Origin: Bacteroides timonensis
Lineage (GTDB): Bacteria > Bacteroidota > Bacteroidia > Bacteroidales > Bacteroidaceae
DNA length: 64,000 bases
Assembly: GCF_000513195.1 (NCBI RefSeq)
Contig: NZ_CBVI010000104.1
Span: forward strand, 22,102 to 86,101
Direction of reading: 5' to 3'
Position numbers and translations under genes: made by a program. Shown in pieces: positions 8,847-18,138 of the stretch (within the stretch, counting starts at the first letter, position 1; every line of letters begins with the position of its first letter). The notes under the pieces are model-generated. The model was not told where the DNA came from and ran no database searches. It was given only the letters and a program-made list of their open reading frames with translations.

Positions 8847-10874
8847 ATGTTAGCTTATTTTCTAAAAATCAATGTAGCCATTGCGCTATTTTATGCGTTC
8901 TACCGGCTATTTTTCTATAAAGACACGTTTTTCACGTGGCGCAGGACCGCTTTGCTCTGTTTCTTTGCCATTTCCGCCGTTTATCCGCTACTGAATATAC
9001 AGACATGGATCACGGAACAGGAACCTATGGTAGCCATGGCAGATTTATACGCCGACATCGTTTTACCGGAATTTACAATAACACCGGAACAGGCAACTGC
9101 CGACTGGAAAAACCTCCTGCTCCAAACGGTCGGTTTTGCTTATTGGGGAATGGTAATTGTATTAGCAATCCGCTTCTTCATACAGTTGGCTGGCATTATC
9201 CGGCTGGCTTTCCGTTGCCGGAAAGCAAAGATAGGAAATACGAATGTACATCTGCTCAGACAAGCAAGCGGACCTTTTTCCTTCTTCCACTGGATTTTTA
9301 TCCATCCGACTTCACATACAGAGGATGAACTAAGCGAAATATTAACCCACGAACAAACTCATGCTAACCAATGGCATTCCATTGATGTACTTGTCAGTGA
9401 GATTGTATGTACATTTTGCTGGTTCAATCCTTTTGCCTGGCTCATGAAACGGGAAATTCGCACCAATCTGGAATATCTGGCGGACAACCGTGTACTGGAA
9501 ACTGGGCATGACTCTAAAGCCTATCAGTATCACCTGTTAGGATTATCACACCATAAGGCTGCAGCAACTATCTATAACAGTTTTAATGTATTACCTTTAA
9601 AAAAACGCATCAAAATGATGAACAAAAAGAGAACCCGAGAAATAGGGAGAACTAAATACCTTATGTTTCTCCCCTTGGCAGCCTTACTTATGATTATCAG
9701 CAATATCGAAGCCGTGGCCCGTACCACGAAAGAGATAGCAAAAGATGTCATAGAGGCTGTAGAAGAAAATCTGACGTCAGATGCAACGACGCCGGAGATG
9801 GAAGTTGCTACTGAAACGGTCCCGCTGAAAACACCGGCACCGCAACAGGAAAAAGACAAGCTCGTGACTTACCAAGGAGTCGTAGTAGATAAAGACGGGA
9901 AAGCAGTGGAAGGCGCCGAGTTTTTTGTTGATGCCAGCTACAAACTCCCTAAAGACCAATCGTATCTCACAGGAAAAAATGGTAATTTCTCCTTCAAAGC
10001 ATTTGAGAATGCCAAAATGGTGGTAATTTGGAAAAAAGATGGGAAAATGATGGGAGTACCCGTCACTGTCAACAAAGAGAATAATTCCAATATGAAGATT
10101 GTCATGAACAGAGAATGGCAAAATCCACCAGCTGATGATCCTGATAATCCTGTATTTGAAGTAGTGGAACAAATGCCTGAATTTCCGGATGGTGGAATGT
10201 CCGGCTTGATGCAATTCTTATCGAAAAACATCAGATATCCGATAAATGCACAGAAGAGTGGTACGCAAGGACGCGTTACCGTACAATTTATTGTCAACGC
10301 AGACGGAAGCATCTCCAACATAGGGATTATCCGCGGAGCAGACCCGGAATTGGACGGTGAAGCGGTACGCGTTATCAGCACAATGCCCAATTGGAAACCT
10401 GGTATGCAAAAAGGAAAAGCTGTACGGGTGAAATATACAGTTCCTGTCATGTTCCGCTTATCGGATGATGGCCAAAAAGAGGAGTATAAGCCTATACCTA
10501 AAATTGATGAAACCGTTGTTGTTGGATATGCCCCCAAACAAGTCCCTGCAGAGGAAGACCCAGTTTTTGAAGTGGTTGAAAATATGCCTGAATTTCCCGG
10601 TGGTATGGGAGGTCTTATGCAATACCTGTCCAAGAATATCAAATACCCGGTAGAAGCACAAAAAGCAGGAACTCAAGGACGAGTGATGATACAGGTTATC
10701 ATTGATAAGAATGGTAATATTACCAACCCCAAAGTTATCCAGCCTGTAGATCCCTTATTGGATACAGAAGCGATTCGCGTCACCGCAAGTATGCCTAAAT
10801 GGAAGCCTGGTACACAAAGAGGAATGCCGGTCAATGTTAAATATACATTCCCTATCGTATTCAGATTGCAATAA
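8847..10874 (+). CDS. M56-family (BlaR1-like) membrane metallopeptidase with two TonB C-terminal domains
   Basis: 675-residue sensor/peptidase. Membrane helices lie near residues 5-24, 35-50, 95-118 and 275-290. The zinc site is 'HEQTH' (H168-H172, HExxH), with E209 in 'NLEYLADNRVL' as likely third ligand. After the last helix come a CarboxypepD_reg-like beta-domain (about 340-420), then two tandem TonB C-terminal-like domains (about 435-538 and 571-675) beginning almost identically ('PVFEVVE.MPEFP') and ending in 'VKYT.P..FRL'. Between them sits 'DETVVVGYA'. The peptidase part fits cleavage of the cognate BlaI repressor; the tandem TonB modules suggest contact with outer membrane partners or peptidoglycan. 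Cotranscribed with blaI and a TlpA gene. Confidence 0.92.
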   Translation: MLAYFLKINVAIALFYAFYRLFFYKDTFFTWRRTALLCFFAISAVYPLLNIQTWITEQEPMVAMADLYADIVLPEFTITPEQATADWKNLLLQTVGFAYWGMVIVLAIRFFIQLAGIIRLAFRCRKAKIGNTNVHLLRQASGPFSFFHWIFIHPTSHTEDELSEILTHEQTHANQWHSIDVLVSEIVCTFCWFNPFAWLMKREIRTNLEYLADNRVLETGHDSKAYQYHLLGLSHHKAAATIYNSFNVLPLKKRIKMMNKKRTREIGRTKYLMFLPLAALLMIISNIEAVARTTKEIAKDVIEAVEENLTSDATTPEMEVATETVPLKTPAPQQEKDKLVTYQGVVVDKDGKAVEGAEFFVDASYKLPKDQSYLTGKNGNFSFKAFENAKMVVIWKKDGKMMGVPVTVNKENNSNMKIVMNREWQNPPADDPDNPVFEVVEQMPEFPDGGMSGLMQFLSKNIRYPINAQKSGTQGRVTVQFIVNADGSISNIGIIRGADPELDGEAVRVISTMPNWKPGMQKGKAVRVKYTVPVMFRLSDDGQKEEYKPIPKIDETVVVGYAPKQVPAEEDPVFEVVENMPEFPGGMGGLMQYLSKNIKYPVEAQKAGTQGRVMIQVIIDKNGNITNPKVIQPVDPLLDTEAIRVTASMPKWKPGTQRGMPVNVKYTFPIVFRLQ

Positions 10875-10927
10875 AACAACCTCCTTTCTACATTAATTCT
10901 CTCTCACATAAAGATTATCTGTAATGT

Positions 10928-10964
10928 CCTACTCCTGATTTTTAACAGCACAATCAGGAGTGGG
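10928..10964. repeat. Intergenic hairpin between M56 gene and next thioredoxin gene
   Basis: Inverted repeat ACTCCTGATT (10931-10940) / AATCAGGAGT (10952-10961), extendable outwards by about three pairs including one G-T. No T-run follows on the plus strand, so it may be an RNA-stabilising or attenuating stem rather than a full terminator. It lies in the 118-bp gap of an otherwise tightly packed operon. Confidence 0.5.
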
Positions 10965-10992
10965 ATGCGGATAACCATTAACGATTCATGCC

Positions 10993-12192
10993 ATGAACAA
11001 ACTAATTTACATATTTCCTCTCTTACTCATAATCAATACAATCCATGCGCAAGAAGGCAAAAAAGAATATCTACAAAAGGTACTCGCTAATCTTGAAAAA
11101 ATAGAGTCAGCAAGCTATACAAGTTTTAATGAATCCTGGCAACCTGTTGATACAGTCCCGATATTTACTTATTCTGATTATACCAATGAATATAATAATC
11201 CGAATGACAGTACTATTGGAGCTAGTTATGCATCTTTCAAAACGAAAGACATGGATAAAATGACCTTTTGCTATGACGGACACAAAAGAGTACTGGTGTA
11301 CGATAAGGACAAAGCAATCGTAGAAGATAACTTTACCGCCCGCCCGCTTCCTTTCAGGCCATTGACCGGGCCTTTTTATAACTACACAAAAAACATTATA
11401 AAATATGCCCTGCAAACGAAAGATAATATAACCATTGATTTACAGGATAAAGATAACGATTACTTTTTCAGATTAGTTATTGAAGAAGAGACCCAAGTGG
11501 AGTTTTTCGGTAAAGCCCATCATATGCCGAAACCGCCATTTTACGTAGAACCGACTTCAATCTACGAGATATGGATACATAAGTCGGACAACTTACCTTA
11601 TAAAGCACGGAGAGAAATGTCGCATGATATATCAGTCAAGACTATCACATCCGTAGAATTTAATCAATTGTCCATTAATGATTTCAATGTATCTGATTAT
11701 TACCCCAAGGGGTATACTGTTGAGCCATACAGCTATGGCAACAAAGCAGCCACTTCAGCACCCGAACTTACAGGCAAGCAAGCTCCGGAATGGACTTTAA
11801 ATGACTCCAATGGCAATCCGGTATCACTTGCCGACTTAAAAAGCAAAGTATTGCTAATCAACTTTACCGGAATAGGCTGCGGCGCCTGTCAGGCCGCTGT
11901 TCCTTTCCTGAAAGAATTGAAGGACAAATTCAACAATGAAGATTTTAATCTTATAGCAATTGAGGGATGGAGTCGGAAAGAACATGCCATTCAGGTTTAT
12001 GCAAATAATAAAAAACTCAATTACACAATTCTAAATGCAAATGATCAGGTAATCAAAGACTATCAAACAGGAAATGCCGCCCCTTTCTTTTTTATATTGG
12101 ATAAACACCACATCATCAGAAAAGTCATCAGGGGTTATGGCAATGAAAAGACAAACAAGGAAATTATAGATGCTATAACAGAATTATTATAG
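10993..12192 (+). CDS. Exported redoxin/TlpA-like protein
   Basis: 399-residue protein with a signal peptide (about 1-19, ending 'NTIHAQ') and a long N-terminal domain without recognisable motifs (about 20-250). The C-terminal thioredoxin-like domain has 'GIGCGACQAAVPFLKEL', giving a CGAC redox pair at C296/C299, and a cis-proline segment 'AAPFFFILD'. It is the last member of the blaI-tlpA-M56 cluster, separated by a hairpin-bearing 118-bp gap and followed by a strong terminator. Two thioredoxin-like proteins around an M56 sensor suggest envelope redox control. Its N-terminal domain may bind the substrate; function unproven. Confidence 0.85.
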   Translation: MNKLIYIFPLLLIINTIHAQEGKKEYLQKVLANLEKIESASYTSFNESWQPVDTVPIFTYSDYTNEYNNPNDSTIGASYASFKTKDMDKMTFCYDGHKRVLVYDKDKAIVEDNFTARPLPFRPLTGPFYNYTKNIIKYALQTKDNITIDLQDKDNDYFFRLVIEEETQVEFFGKAHHMPKPPFYVEPTSIYEIWIHKSDNLPYKARREMSHDISVKTITSVEFNQLSINDFNVSDYYPKGYTVEPYSYGNKAATSAPELTGKQAPEWTLNDSNGNPVSLADLKSKVLLINFTGIGCGACQAAVPFLKELKDKFNNEDFNLIAIEGWSRKEHAIQVYANNKKLNYTILNANDQVIKDYQTGNAAPFFFILDKHHIIRKVIRGYGNEKTNKEIIDAITELL

Positions 12193-12210
12193 AAATATAT
12201 CCAAATAAAA

Positions 12211-12249
12211 AAACAGTAGAATGAGTCGTCAATACTCAGTCTACTGTTT
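12211..12249. terminator. Bidirectional rho-independent terminator
   Basis: AAACAGTAGA (12211-12220) pairs perfectly with TCTACTGTTT (12240-12249), continuing inward as TGAGT/ACTCA after one mismatch. The outer A/T ends give a U-tract in both directions. It separates the redoxin gene from the convergent mrp gene. Confidence 0.85.
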
Positions 12250-12275
12250 CTTATATAAATCGTAAAAGATACTTC

Positions 12276-13376
12276 TTATTTATGCATCTTCACTACTTCT
12301 GTCGGCGCCATCTCCACATTCCGCTTATCTACCTGGCGAACCACGCTTGCCGCTAATTGCAGGAAAGCGCGTCCGGTCACGGTATTCTCGTCAAGTGCTA
12401 CCGGAGTACCCTTATCTCCACTTTCGCAAATGCTTTGTACGATAGGAATTTGCCCCAACAAAGGCACATTCATTTCTTCCGCCAGATTCTTGGCACCTTC
12501 CTTTCCAAAAATATAGTATTTATTCTCCGGAAGTTCGGCAGGTGTAAACCAGGCCATATTCTCTACCAAACCGAGAATAGGCACATTCACCTTATCATTG
12601 ATAAACATATTGATACCTTTGCGGGCATCTGCCAATGCCACAGCCTGCGGTGTGCTGACTACGATAGCTCCTGTCAGCGCCAATGTCTGAACCACTGTCA
12701 GGTGGATATCACTCGTTCCGGGAGGAAGGTCGATTAAGAAATAGTCAAGCTCTCCCCAATTCGCATCCCCTATCAGCTGTTTCAAGGCATTACTTGCCAT
12801 GCCGCCACGCCACAACGTAGCCTGATCAGGATCAACGAAAAAACCAATAGAAAGCAATTTGATACCATACTTCTCAACCGGTACAATCAAGTCACGGCCG
12901 TCTACGTGCTCAGCATAAGGACGCGCATCCTCCACCTGAAACATCTTCGGCATGGATGGCCCGAAAATATCGGCATCCAACAAACCAACCCTGTAACCCA
13001 ACTTCGCCAAAGACACTGCAAGATTAGCAGCTACCGTTGATTTACCTACGCCACCCTTACCGGAAGAAACTCCGATAATATTTTTCACCTGAGACAACAG
13101 TTTGCCTGGTTCGGGACGTGCCGCCTGTTTGCTTTCCGTAGTAATGGCTATTTCTACCTCATCAGATACATACGTATGAATAGCCGCTTCCGCCGCCTTT
13201 ATTACAGATTTCATGAAAGGATCGGTCGGTTTCTCAAATATCAGTGAGAAACTAACTTTCATCCCGTCAATACGTAAATTATCGGCAATCATTTCCGCCT
13301 CAACCAGATTCTTTCCGGTACCGGGATATCGCACTGTGGCCAGTGCATCTAAAATTAGTTTAGGATAAAGTGTCAT
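12276..13376 (-). CDS. Mrp/NBP35-family iron-sulfur carrier ATPase
   Basis: P-loop NTPase that binds and transfers Fe-S clusters to apo-proteins. An N-terminal DUF59/MIP18-like domain (about 1-85) precedes the Mrp ATPase with the deviant Walker A 'SSGKGGVGKSTVAANLA', 'DADIFGPSMP' (switch I/A'), and 'DYFLIDLPPGTSD' (Walker B). The frame is open to 13442, but the ATG at 13376 ('MTLYPKLILDAL') matches the family N-terminus and falls just after the upstream trmB stop at 13387; the longer form would overlap trmB. The trmB-mrp pair is common in Bacteroides. Housekeeping function is secure. Confidence 0.94.
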   Translation of the reverse strand: MTLYPKLILDALATVRYPGTGKNLVEAEMIADNLRIDGMKVSFSLIFEKPTDPFMKSVIKAAEAAIHTYVSDEVEIAITTESKQAARPEPGKLLSQVKNIIGVSSGKGGVGKSTVAANLAVSLAKLGYRVGLLDADIFGPSMPKMFQVEDARPYAEHVDGRDLIVPVEKYGIKLLSIGFFVDPDQATLWRGGMASNALKQLIGDANWGELDYFLIDLPPGTSDIHLTVVQTLALTGAIVVSTPQAVALADARKGINMFINDKVNVPILGLVENMAWFTPAELPENKYYIFGKEGAKNLAEEMNVPLLGQIPIVQSICESGDKGTPVALDENTVTGRAFLQLAASVVRQVDKRNVEMAPTEVVKMHK

Positions 13377-13386
13377 TACTCTTTTT

Positions 13387-14145
13387 TTATTTTGAAGTTT
13401 GCAGCCCACTCCGCTTACTGCGGTTATAACTGCGATACTCATCTAACTCTATTTCCACATCGGGTTCGTGCAGTTCGCCTTCCTTCGGCAGATGGAACTT
13501 GATATACTTGATGTTCAATCCACGGTCCAACCATTGTTGCTCGTAATAGGTTTTGATGCTGAGAATTTCATCAGCCATGCCGGAGTGATACAGATCTTCT
13601 GTCAGCACATCCACGGGAAGATGATTTTCCTCGATCATGCAACGGGTATAAGTGAACATAAAGTTACTATCTGTCTTGAGATGAACAATACCATCCGGTT
13701 TTAGGAATTTACGATAACGTTCCATGAAATAAGTGGAAGTAAGGCGCTTGGTAGCTTTCTTCATTTGCGGATCGGAGAAAGTCAACCAGATTTCACTCAC
13801 TTCATTTTCTGAGAAAAAGCGGTCGATTATTTCAATGTTCGTACGCAAAAAGGCAACATTCTTCATGCTTGCCTGTAATGACTCGGTAGCACCGGACCAC
13901 ATACGTGAACCTTTAATATCCACTCCGATAAAATTTTTATCAGGAAACAATCGTCCCAGCCCGACGGTATATTCACCACGTCCGCAACCTAATTCCAAAA
14001 CAATGGGACGGTCATTCCCGAAGAATGACTCGTTCCATTTTCCTTTCATCTCAAAGGGCACGTTATCTACTGCTGAATAAGGATATTCGAACACATGCGG
14101 ATAACTTGCCATATCGGCAAACTTCGCTAACTTACCTTTACTCAT
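13387..14145 (-). CDS. trmB: tRNA (guanine-N7)-methyltransferase
   Basis: SAM-dependent enzyme forming m7G46 in the tRNA variable loop. 252 residues with the Rossmann SAM site 'VLELGCGRGEYTVGL' (about 50-64), 'NFIGVDIKGSRMWSG' and the family signature 'EIWLTFSDPQMKKATKRLTS' (about 117-136), which in TrmB is usually 'FPDPW.KKRH..RR', here diverged as is usual in Bacteroidetes. An N-terminal extension 'MSKGKLAKFADMASYPHVFE' is typical of Bacteroides TrmB. Three bases separate it from the upstream aminotransferase stop, so it belongs to one operon with ilvE and mrp. Confidence 0.93.
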   Translation of the reverse strand: MSKGKLAKFADMASYPHVFEYPYSAVDNVPFEMKGKWNESFFGNDRPIVLELGCGRGEYTVGLGRLFPDKNFIGVDIKGSRMWSGATESLQASMKNVAFLRTNIEIIDRFFSENEVSEIWLTFSDPQMKKATKRLTSTYFMERYRKFLKPDGIVHLKTDSNFMFTYTRCMIEENHLPVDVLTEDLYHSGMADEILSIKTYYEQQWLDRGLNIKYIKFHLPKEGELHEPDVEIELDEYRSYNRSKRSGLQTSK

Positions 14146-14148
14146 GCG

Positions 14149-15168
14149 TTATTCCACAATGGTTACCCAGCCATGCGTGTCAGGTTCGTCACCATATTGG
14201 ATTCCACGCAGCTTGTTGTACAACTTGGTGCAGACAGGTCCCGGTTTACCATCCTTAGCTATCACATAAGAATGTTCATTTTCAGGATCATCTATGCGCT
14301 CAATCGGACTAATCACCGCAGCCGTACCACATGCACCGGCTTCCTCGAACGTAGTAAGTTCCTCTTCTGCAATCGGACGACGTTCCACCTTCATTCCCAT
14401 ATCTTCAGCCAACTGCATCAAGCTCTTATTGGTAATGGATGGCAGAATGGAAGTAGACAGAGGAGTAATATAAGTATTATCTTTTATTCCGAAGAAGTTG
14501 GCAGCGCCACACTCGTCGATGTACTTCTTCTCCTTAGCATCCAGATAGAATTCTGCAGAATAACCGGCAGCATGAGCTTCCTGACTGGCACGCAAACTGG
14601 CTGCATAATTACCACCAACCTTATAAATACCAGTTCCAAGCGGAGCAGCACGGTCATACTTACGTGTAATGACATAAGGAGTAGCAGCAAAGCCACCTTT
14701 AAAGTATGGGCCTACCGGAGTAACAAATATCAGGAACATATATTCATTGGAAGGACGTACCCCCACCTGTGCTCCGGTTCCAATCAGCAACGGACGGATA
14801 TAAAGGGAAGCACCGCTCTCGTAAGGCGGTATAAAGCGTTCGTTCATTTTCACCGCTGTCAGTACAGCTTCTTTGAAACGTTCTGTCGGCAATTCTGCCA
14901 TCATGATACCACGACACGTAGACTGCAAGCGGGCAGCATTCTCTTCCAAACGGAAAATACGTACCTTACCATCTTTGCCACGGAATGCCTTTAAGCCTTC
15001 AAACGCTTCCTGTCCATAATGCAGACAGGTAGCCGCCATGTGCAGATTGATAAGTTCGCTACTGCTGATTTCAAGTTTTCCCCACTCACCTTCGCGGAAA
15101 TTAATTCTCACATTGTAATCTGTCTTCATGTATCCGAATGACAGATTAGACCAATCTATTTCTTTCAT
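14149..15168 (-). CDS. ilvE: Branched-chain amino acid aminotransferase (BCAT class II type)
   Basis: PLP enzyme catalysing the last step of Val/Leu/Ile synthesis and the first of their breakdown. 339 residues; fold type IV signatures include 'LHYGQEAFEGLKAFRGKDG' near residues 51-70, 'RPLLIGTG', the PLP-lysine region 'GIYKVGGNYAASL' and 'DECGAANFFGI'. 'EAGACGTAAVISPI' near the C-terminus completes the phosphate-binding site. Length and motifs match the eukaryote-like BCAT (about 340-360 residues) rather than the 300-residue E. coli IlvE. It heads a run with trmB and mrp 3-10 bp apart. Confidence 0.94.
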   Translation of the reverse strand: MKEIDWSNLSFGYMKTDYNVRINFREGEWGKLEISSSELINLHMAATCLHYGQEAFEGLKAFRGKDGKVRIFRLEENAARLQSTCRGIMMAELPTERFKEAVLTAVKMNERFIPPYESGASLYIRPLLIGTGAQVGVRPSNEYMFLIFVTPVGPYFKGGFAATPYVITRKYDRAAPLGTGIYKVGGNYAASLRASQEAHAAGYSAEFYLDAKEKKYIDECGAANFFGIKDNTYITPLSTSILPSITNKSLMQLAEDMGMKVERRPIAEEELTTFEEAGACGTAAVISPIERIDDPENEHSYVIAKDGKPGPVCTKLYNKLRGIQYGDEPDTHGWVTIVE

Positions 15169-15220
15169 ATCTCAAAGTATTAGTAATCTCATTACGTACA
15201 TTCTGCAACAAATTTAGTCT

Positions 15221-15436
15221 TTATTCTTCACTTTCCCGCTTCTCCGACAGTAATTTTTCGATTTCCTTGTCAGCTTTGGTCAATTTATCGCTGCAAAACG
15301 CAATAATCTCATTCGCTTCCTTTATTTTTTCGGCAAGCGCATCAATTTCCAATTCATTATTGTCTATTTGACGGACAATCTTCTCCAAGCGCTCCATGGC
15401 TTGGGAATAGGTTTCTTTTTTCTTTGAAGTAGGCAT
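15221..15436 (-). CDS. xseB: Exodeoxyribonuclease VII small subunit
   Basis: 71-residue all-helical subunit of the ssDNA exonuclease that degrades single strands to oligonucleotides. Motifs 'SQAMERLEKIVRQIDNNELEID' and 'IKEANEIIAFCSDKLTKADKEIE' match XseB. It lies 8 bp downstream of xseA, and the two are certainly cotranscribed. A start at the first Met after the xseA stop is the only sensible choice. No anomalies. Confidence 0.93.
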   Translation of the reverse strand: MPTSKKKETYSQAMERLEKIVRQIDNNELEIDALAEKIKEANEIIAFCSDKLTKADKEIEKLLSEKRESEE

Positions 15437-15444
15437 AGGAGTAT

Positions 15445-16683
15445 TTATGATTTATGAATTACGATTGAGGTTGCTTCGCCCCGGTAAAAACGGGTGAGTA
15501 TTTCATCATTCTCATTCAGAGAAGCGGCATCTTTTACAGCTTTCCCATCTTTCAGAGTGATGCTATAGCCACGGGCAAGCATCTTTTCGGGTGAAGCATC
15601 AGTCAAGCGTTGCTGTAACAGTTCCAGACGATGACGTTGGCGCGAAAGGGAAGACGTAACTGCCTGGGAAATATCTCTCCGGGCAGCCAGCAGAGTCAAC
15701 TTAGCATCAGAGATACGGCGTACAACGGCAGAGGGAATACGGTTCCTGTATAAATTCAATTTACGATGCTCTTCCGTCAGACGGGAAAGGACGCTTTCGT
15801 GTAAACGGCTGGCAAGAACTTCCAACCCATCGGCAGCAAGATCCATACAATCAATAAGATATTCGGCAGCTGCTGTCGGAGTTTTCACACGAGTGTGCGC
15901 CACGGAATCAAGCACTGTATCATCTCTTTCATGTCCTATTCCGGTAATTATAGGTAGCGGGAATTGGGCACACGCGGCAGCAAGCAAATACGTATCAAAA
16001 CCGGAAAGATCGGAAGTAGCTCCACCTCCACGGATGATGACTACGGCATCAAAATCATTCTGACGATTTAAAATAAGATCCAAAGCTGACAATACGGACT
16101 CTTCTACACGGTCGCCTTGCATCAAAGCAGGAAATAGCTCCGTATAGAAGAAAAAGCCACGGGGATTATTCTGCAACTGATGGCAGAAATCACCATAACC
16201 GGCAGCCGTAGGGGAAGAAATTACGGCAATACGTTGCGGTAAATCGGGCATATCCAACTCTTTATTCAAAGTAAGCACACCTTCTTCTTCCAGTTGCTTC
16301 AGTATTTCCCGACGACGACGTGCCATATCTCCTAACGTATAAGTAGGATCGATATCCTGTACGGTCAGACTATAGCCATAAAGCTCGTGAAAGCTGACAA
16401 TAACCTGAACCAGTACCTTAATACCGGAAACAAAAGCCTGCCCTGTTGCTTCTTCAAAATAAGGTTTCAGCAGCCGATAGACATTCGACCAGATAGTACC
16501 CCGCGCCTTTGCAACCAAACCATTGCTACGGGGGTCTTTCTGAATAAATTCCAGATAGCAATGCCCGGTACTGTTCGTTCGCACATCACTCAACTCCGCC
16601 TGTACCCAATATTCATCAGGCAGGCATTGTTCAAGACTGCGGCGCACCAAGGCATTAAGTTCCAGTAAAGATAATGCTTCCAT
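15445..16683 (-). CDS. xseA: Exodeoxyribonuclease VII large subunit
   Basis: Catalytic subunit of exonuclease VII. An N-terminal OB-fold (about 1-100; 'SLLELNALVRRSLEQCLPDEYWVQAELSD'-like start) is followed by the catalytic domain with 'RIAVISSPTAAGYGDFCHQL' and 'VVIIRGGGATSDLSGFD', then 'PIITGIGHERDDTVLD' and a long coiled-coil that binds the small subunits. A C-terminal beta-hairpin region reads 'ARGYSITLKDGKAVKDAASL'. 412 residues is slightly shorter than the E. coli protein (456), normal in Bacteroidetes. Paired with xseB 8 bp downstream. Confidence 0.94.
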   Translation of the reverse strand: MEALSLLELNALVRRSLEQCLPDEYWVQAELSDVRTNSTGHCYLEFIQKDPRSNGLVAKARGTIWSNVYRLLKPYFEEATGQAFVSGIKVLVQVIVSFHELYGYSLTVQDIDPTYTLGDMARRRREILKQLEEEGVLTLNKELDMPDLPQRIAVISSPTAAGYGDFCHQLQNNPRGFFFYTELFPALMQGDRVEESVLSALDLILNRQNDFDAVVIIRGGGATSDLSGFDTYLLAAACAQFPLPIITGIGHERDDTVLDSVAHTRVKTPTAAAEYLIDCMDLAADGLEVLASRLHESVLSRLTEEHRKLNLYRNRIPSAVVRRISDAKLTLLAARRDISQAVTSSLSRQRHRLELLQQRLTDASPEKMLARGYSITLKDGKAVKDAASLNENDEILTRFYRGEATSIVIHKS

Positions 16684-16751
16684 ATTATTCAGCTACGAGT
16701 GACAAGCTACCAGCTACAAGTGACGAACTACGAGTAACAGCTTGTAATCAG
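16684..16751. repeat. Short repetitive spacer of CTACGAG/CTACAAG words
   Basis: The gap between the subtilase and xseA consists of near-repeats of GCTACGAGTGACAAG, GCTACAAGTGACGAA and CTACGAGTAACAG. The same word family forms the long hairpin between thiC and thi4 (29738-29825). It looks like a dispersed, non-coding Bacteroides spacer repeat. It contains no open frame and no promoter box on inspection. Confidence 0.6.
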
Positions 16752-18122
16752 TTATTTATTATTTGATTTATAATCATTGTATGCCTTCCACATATCAGGT
16801 ACTCCATATCCGTAGATATTATCCGGAAAACCGGCACGGTCACCGGATCGGCGCACCAACTCAATCACTTCTTTTGCCGTCAACGTCGGGCAAGCCTGCC
16901 ACAAACAAGTCACCATACCGCACATGATAGGTGAAGAAAAAGAAGTACCGTTAGCCCGTCCCTGGTTACCATCCGTACGGATCACATCCGATCCAACTCC
17001 TACCGCAACCACATCCGGCTTCACACGATGATCCGCTGTATTACCTACGGAAGAAAAAGTAGCCAGTACAGCTCTCTTGTCAATCGCTCCTACCGTCAAC
17101 ACATTATCGGCATCTCCCGGAGGAGTGATCTTTTTCCAGGAACCTGCACCGGAGTTGCCGGCACTGCACACCAGTATCATTCCTTTATCTGCAATATGGG
17201 AAGCCTGGCGTGACATCAATGCATGACGTCCATCCAAATCTCGATATTTATAATTCTTCGATTTATCATCAAATGAGTAGTATCCCAAAGATGTATTGAT
17301 TACATCCACTCCCACACTATCGGCAAATTCAACCGCAGCCGACCAATAATCCTGTTCTACCAGGTGTTCCGAATATTCATCCTCGCTGCGAAGCAACCAG
17401 AAAGAAGCTTCGGGAGCCGTACCCGTCATAATATCAGGTCGGTTCATACCGATACAGGACAGTACGCTCATTCCATGGCTGCTTTCTGCAAAGATATCAG
17501 CCTGTTGGTTTACAAAATCCTTTGTACCGAGAATACGGATATTCTGCATAGCAGTAATCTTATCCACGTTATGGAAGCCTGCATCGATAACCGCAATCGT
17601 CATACCTTGCCCTTTGAAACCCGCTTCGTGTAATTTGTCACCGTTACTCAACTGGATCTGAGTAATAGCACGTCCGTAAATGCTATCCGGATGTATCGTC
17701 GGTTGATTTAGTACAGAATCACGTTCCGTTGCCATTGATGGTTTGCCGGCACCGGGAGACATCCAGACCTTCTCCGTTGAAAGCACAAAAGGCAGTGCCG
17801 CTATGCGGTCAATCAAAGTCGTATCGTTGCAGGACACCGTTACAAAATTGTTCCATTTTCCGGTCACCACAATATTAACTCCCTGCTTACGAATCTCATC
17901 TATATATTTGCGGCAAACCGGGAGATCTGTAGAATCAATGGGAAGATTCTGTTTTTTACGGCGTTCAATTGCCTTTTCGGACAAGAATTTCTCCGGCCGC
18001 TTCAACGAATACTCTGTGGCAGCCTTGTCTTTCAGGCTAATGCGATATTTCAATGTATCTTGCTGTGCCGATACCCCTGTTGCAAACACGGCAATAACTA
18101 AAAGGAAAAACAATTTTCTCAT
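16752..18122 (-). CDS. S8-family serine peptidase (subtilase), exported
   Basis: 456-residue secreted protease. Signal peptide about 1-19 ('FATGVSAQ'); a propeptide-like region about 25-150. The catalytic triad is D180 in 'MTIAVIDAG', H216 in 'ESSHGMSV' and S394 in 'NGTSFSSPIMCG', with the oxyanion-hole Asn in 'CSAGNSGAG'. All four are present, so it should be active. The mature enzyme likely works in the periplasm or at the surface. It sits 16 bp after mnmA, probably in one transcript, with no obvious functional tie. No C-terminal sorting domain is visible. Confidence 0.92.
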   Translation of the reverse strand: MRKLFFLLVIAVFATGVSAQQDTLKYRISLKDKAATEYSLKRPEKFLSEKAIERRKKQNLPIDSTDLPVCRKYIDEIRKQGVNIVVTGKWNNFVTVSCNDTTLIDRIAALPFVLSTEKVWMSPGAGKPSMATERDSVLNQPTIHPDSIYGRAITQIQLSNGDKLHEAGFKGQGMTIAVIDAGFHNVDKITAMQNIRILGTKDFVNQQADIFAESSHGMSVLSCIGMNRPDIMTGTAPEASFWLLRSEDEYSEHLVEQDYWSAAVEFADSVGVDVINTSLGYYSFDDKSKNYKYRDLDGRHALMSRQASHIADKGMILVCSAGNSGAGSWKKITPPGDADNVLTVGAIDKRAVLATFSSVGNTADHRVKPDVVAVGVGSDVIRTDGNQGRANGTSFSSPIMCGMVTCLWQACPTLTAKEVIELVRRSGDRAGFPDNIYGYGVPDMWKAYNDYKSNNK

Positions 18123-18138
18123 GCTATTATTTAATTAC

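Noticed and set aside
9938..10642. 234-codon minus-strand ORF inside the M56 gene
   Set aside because: Antisense shadow of the TonB-domain coding region, with no start signal or family motif.
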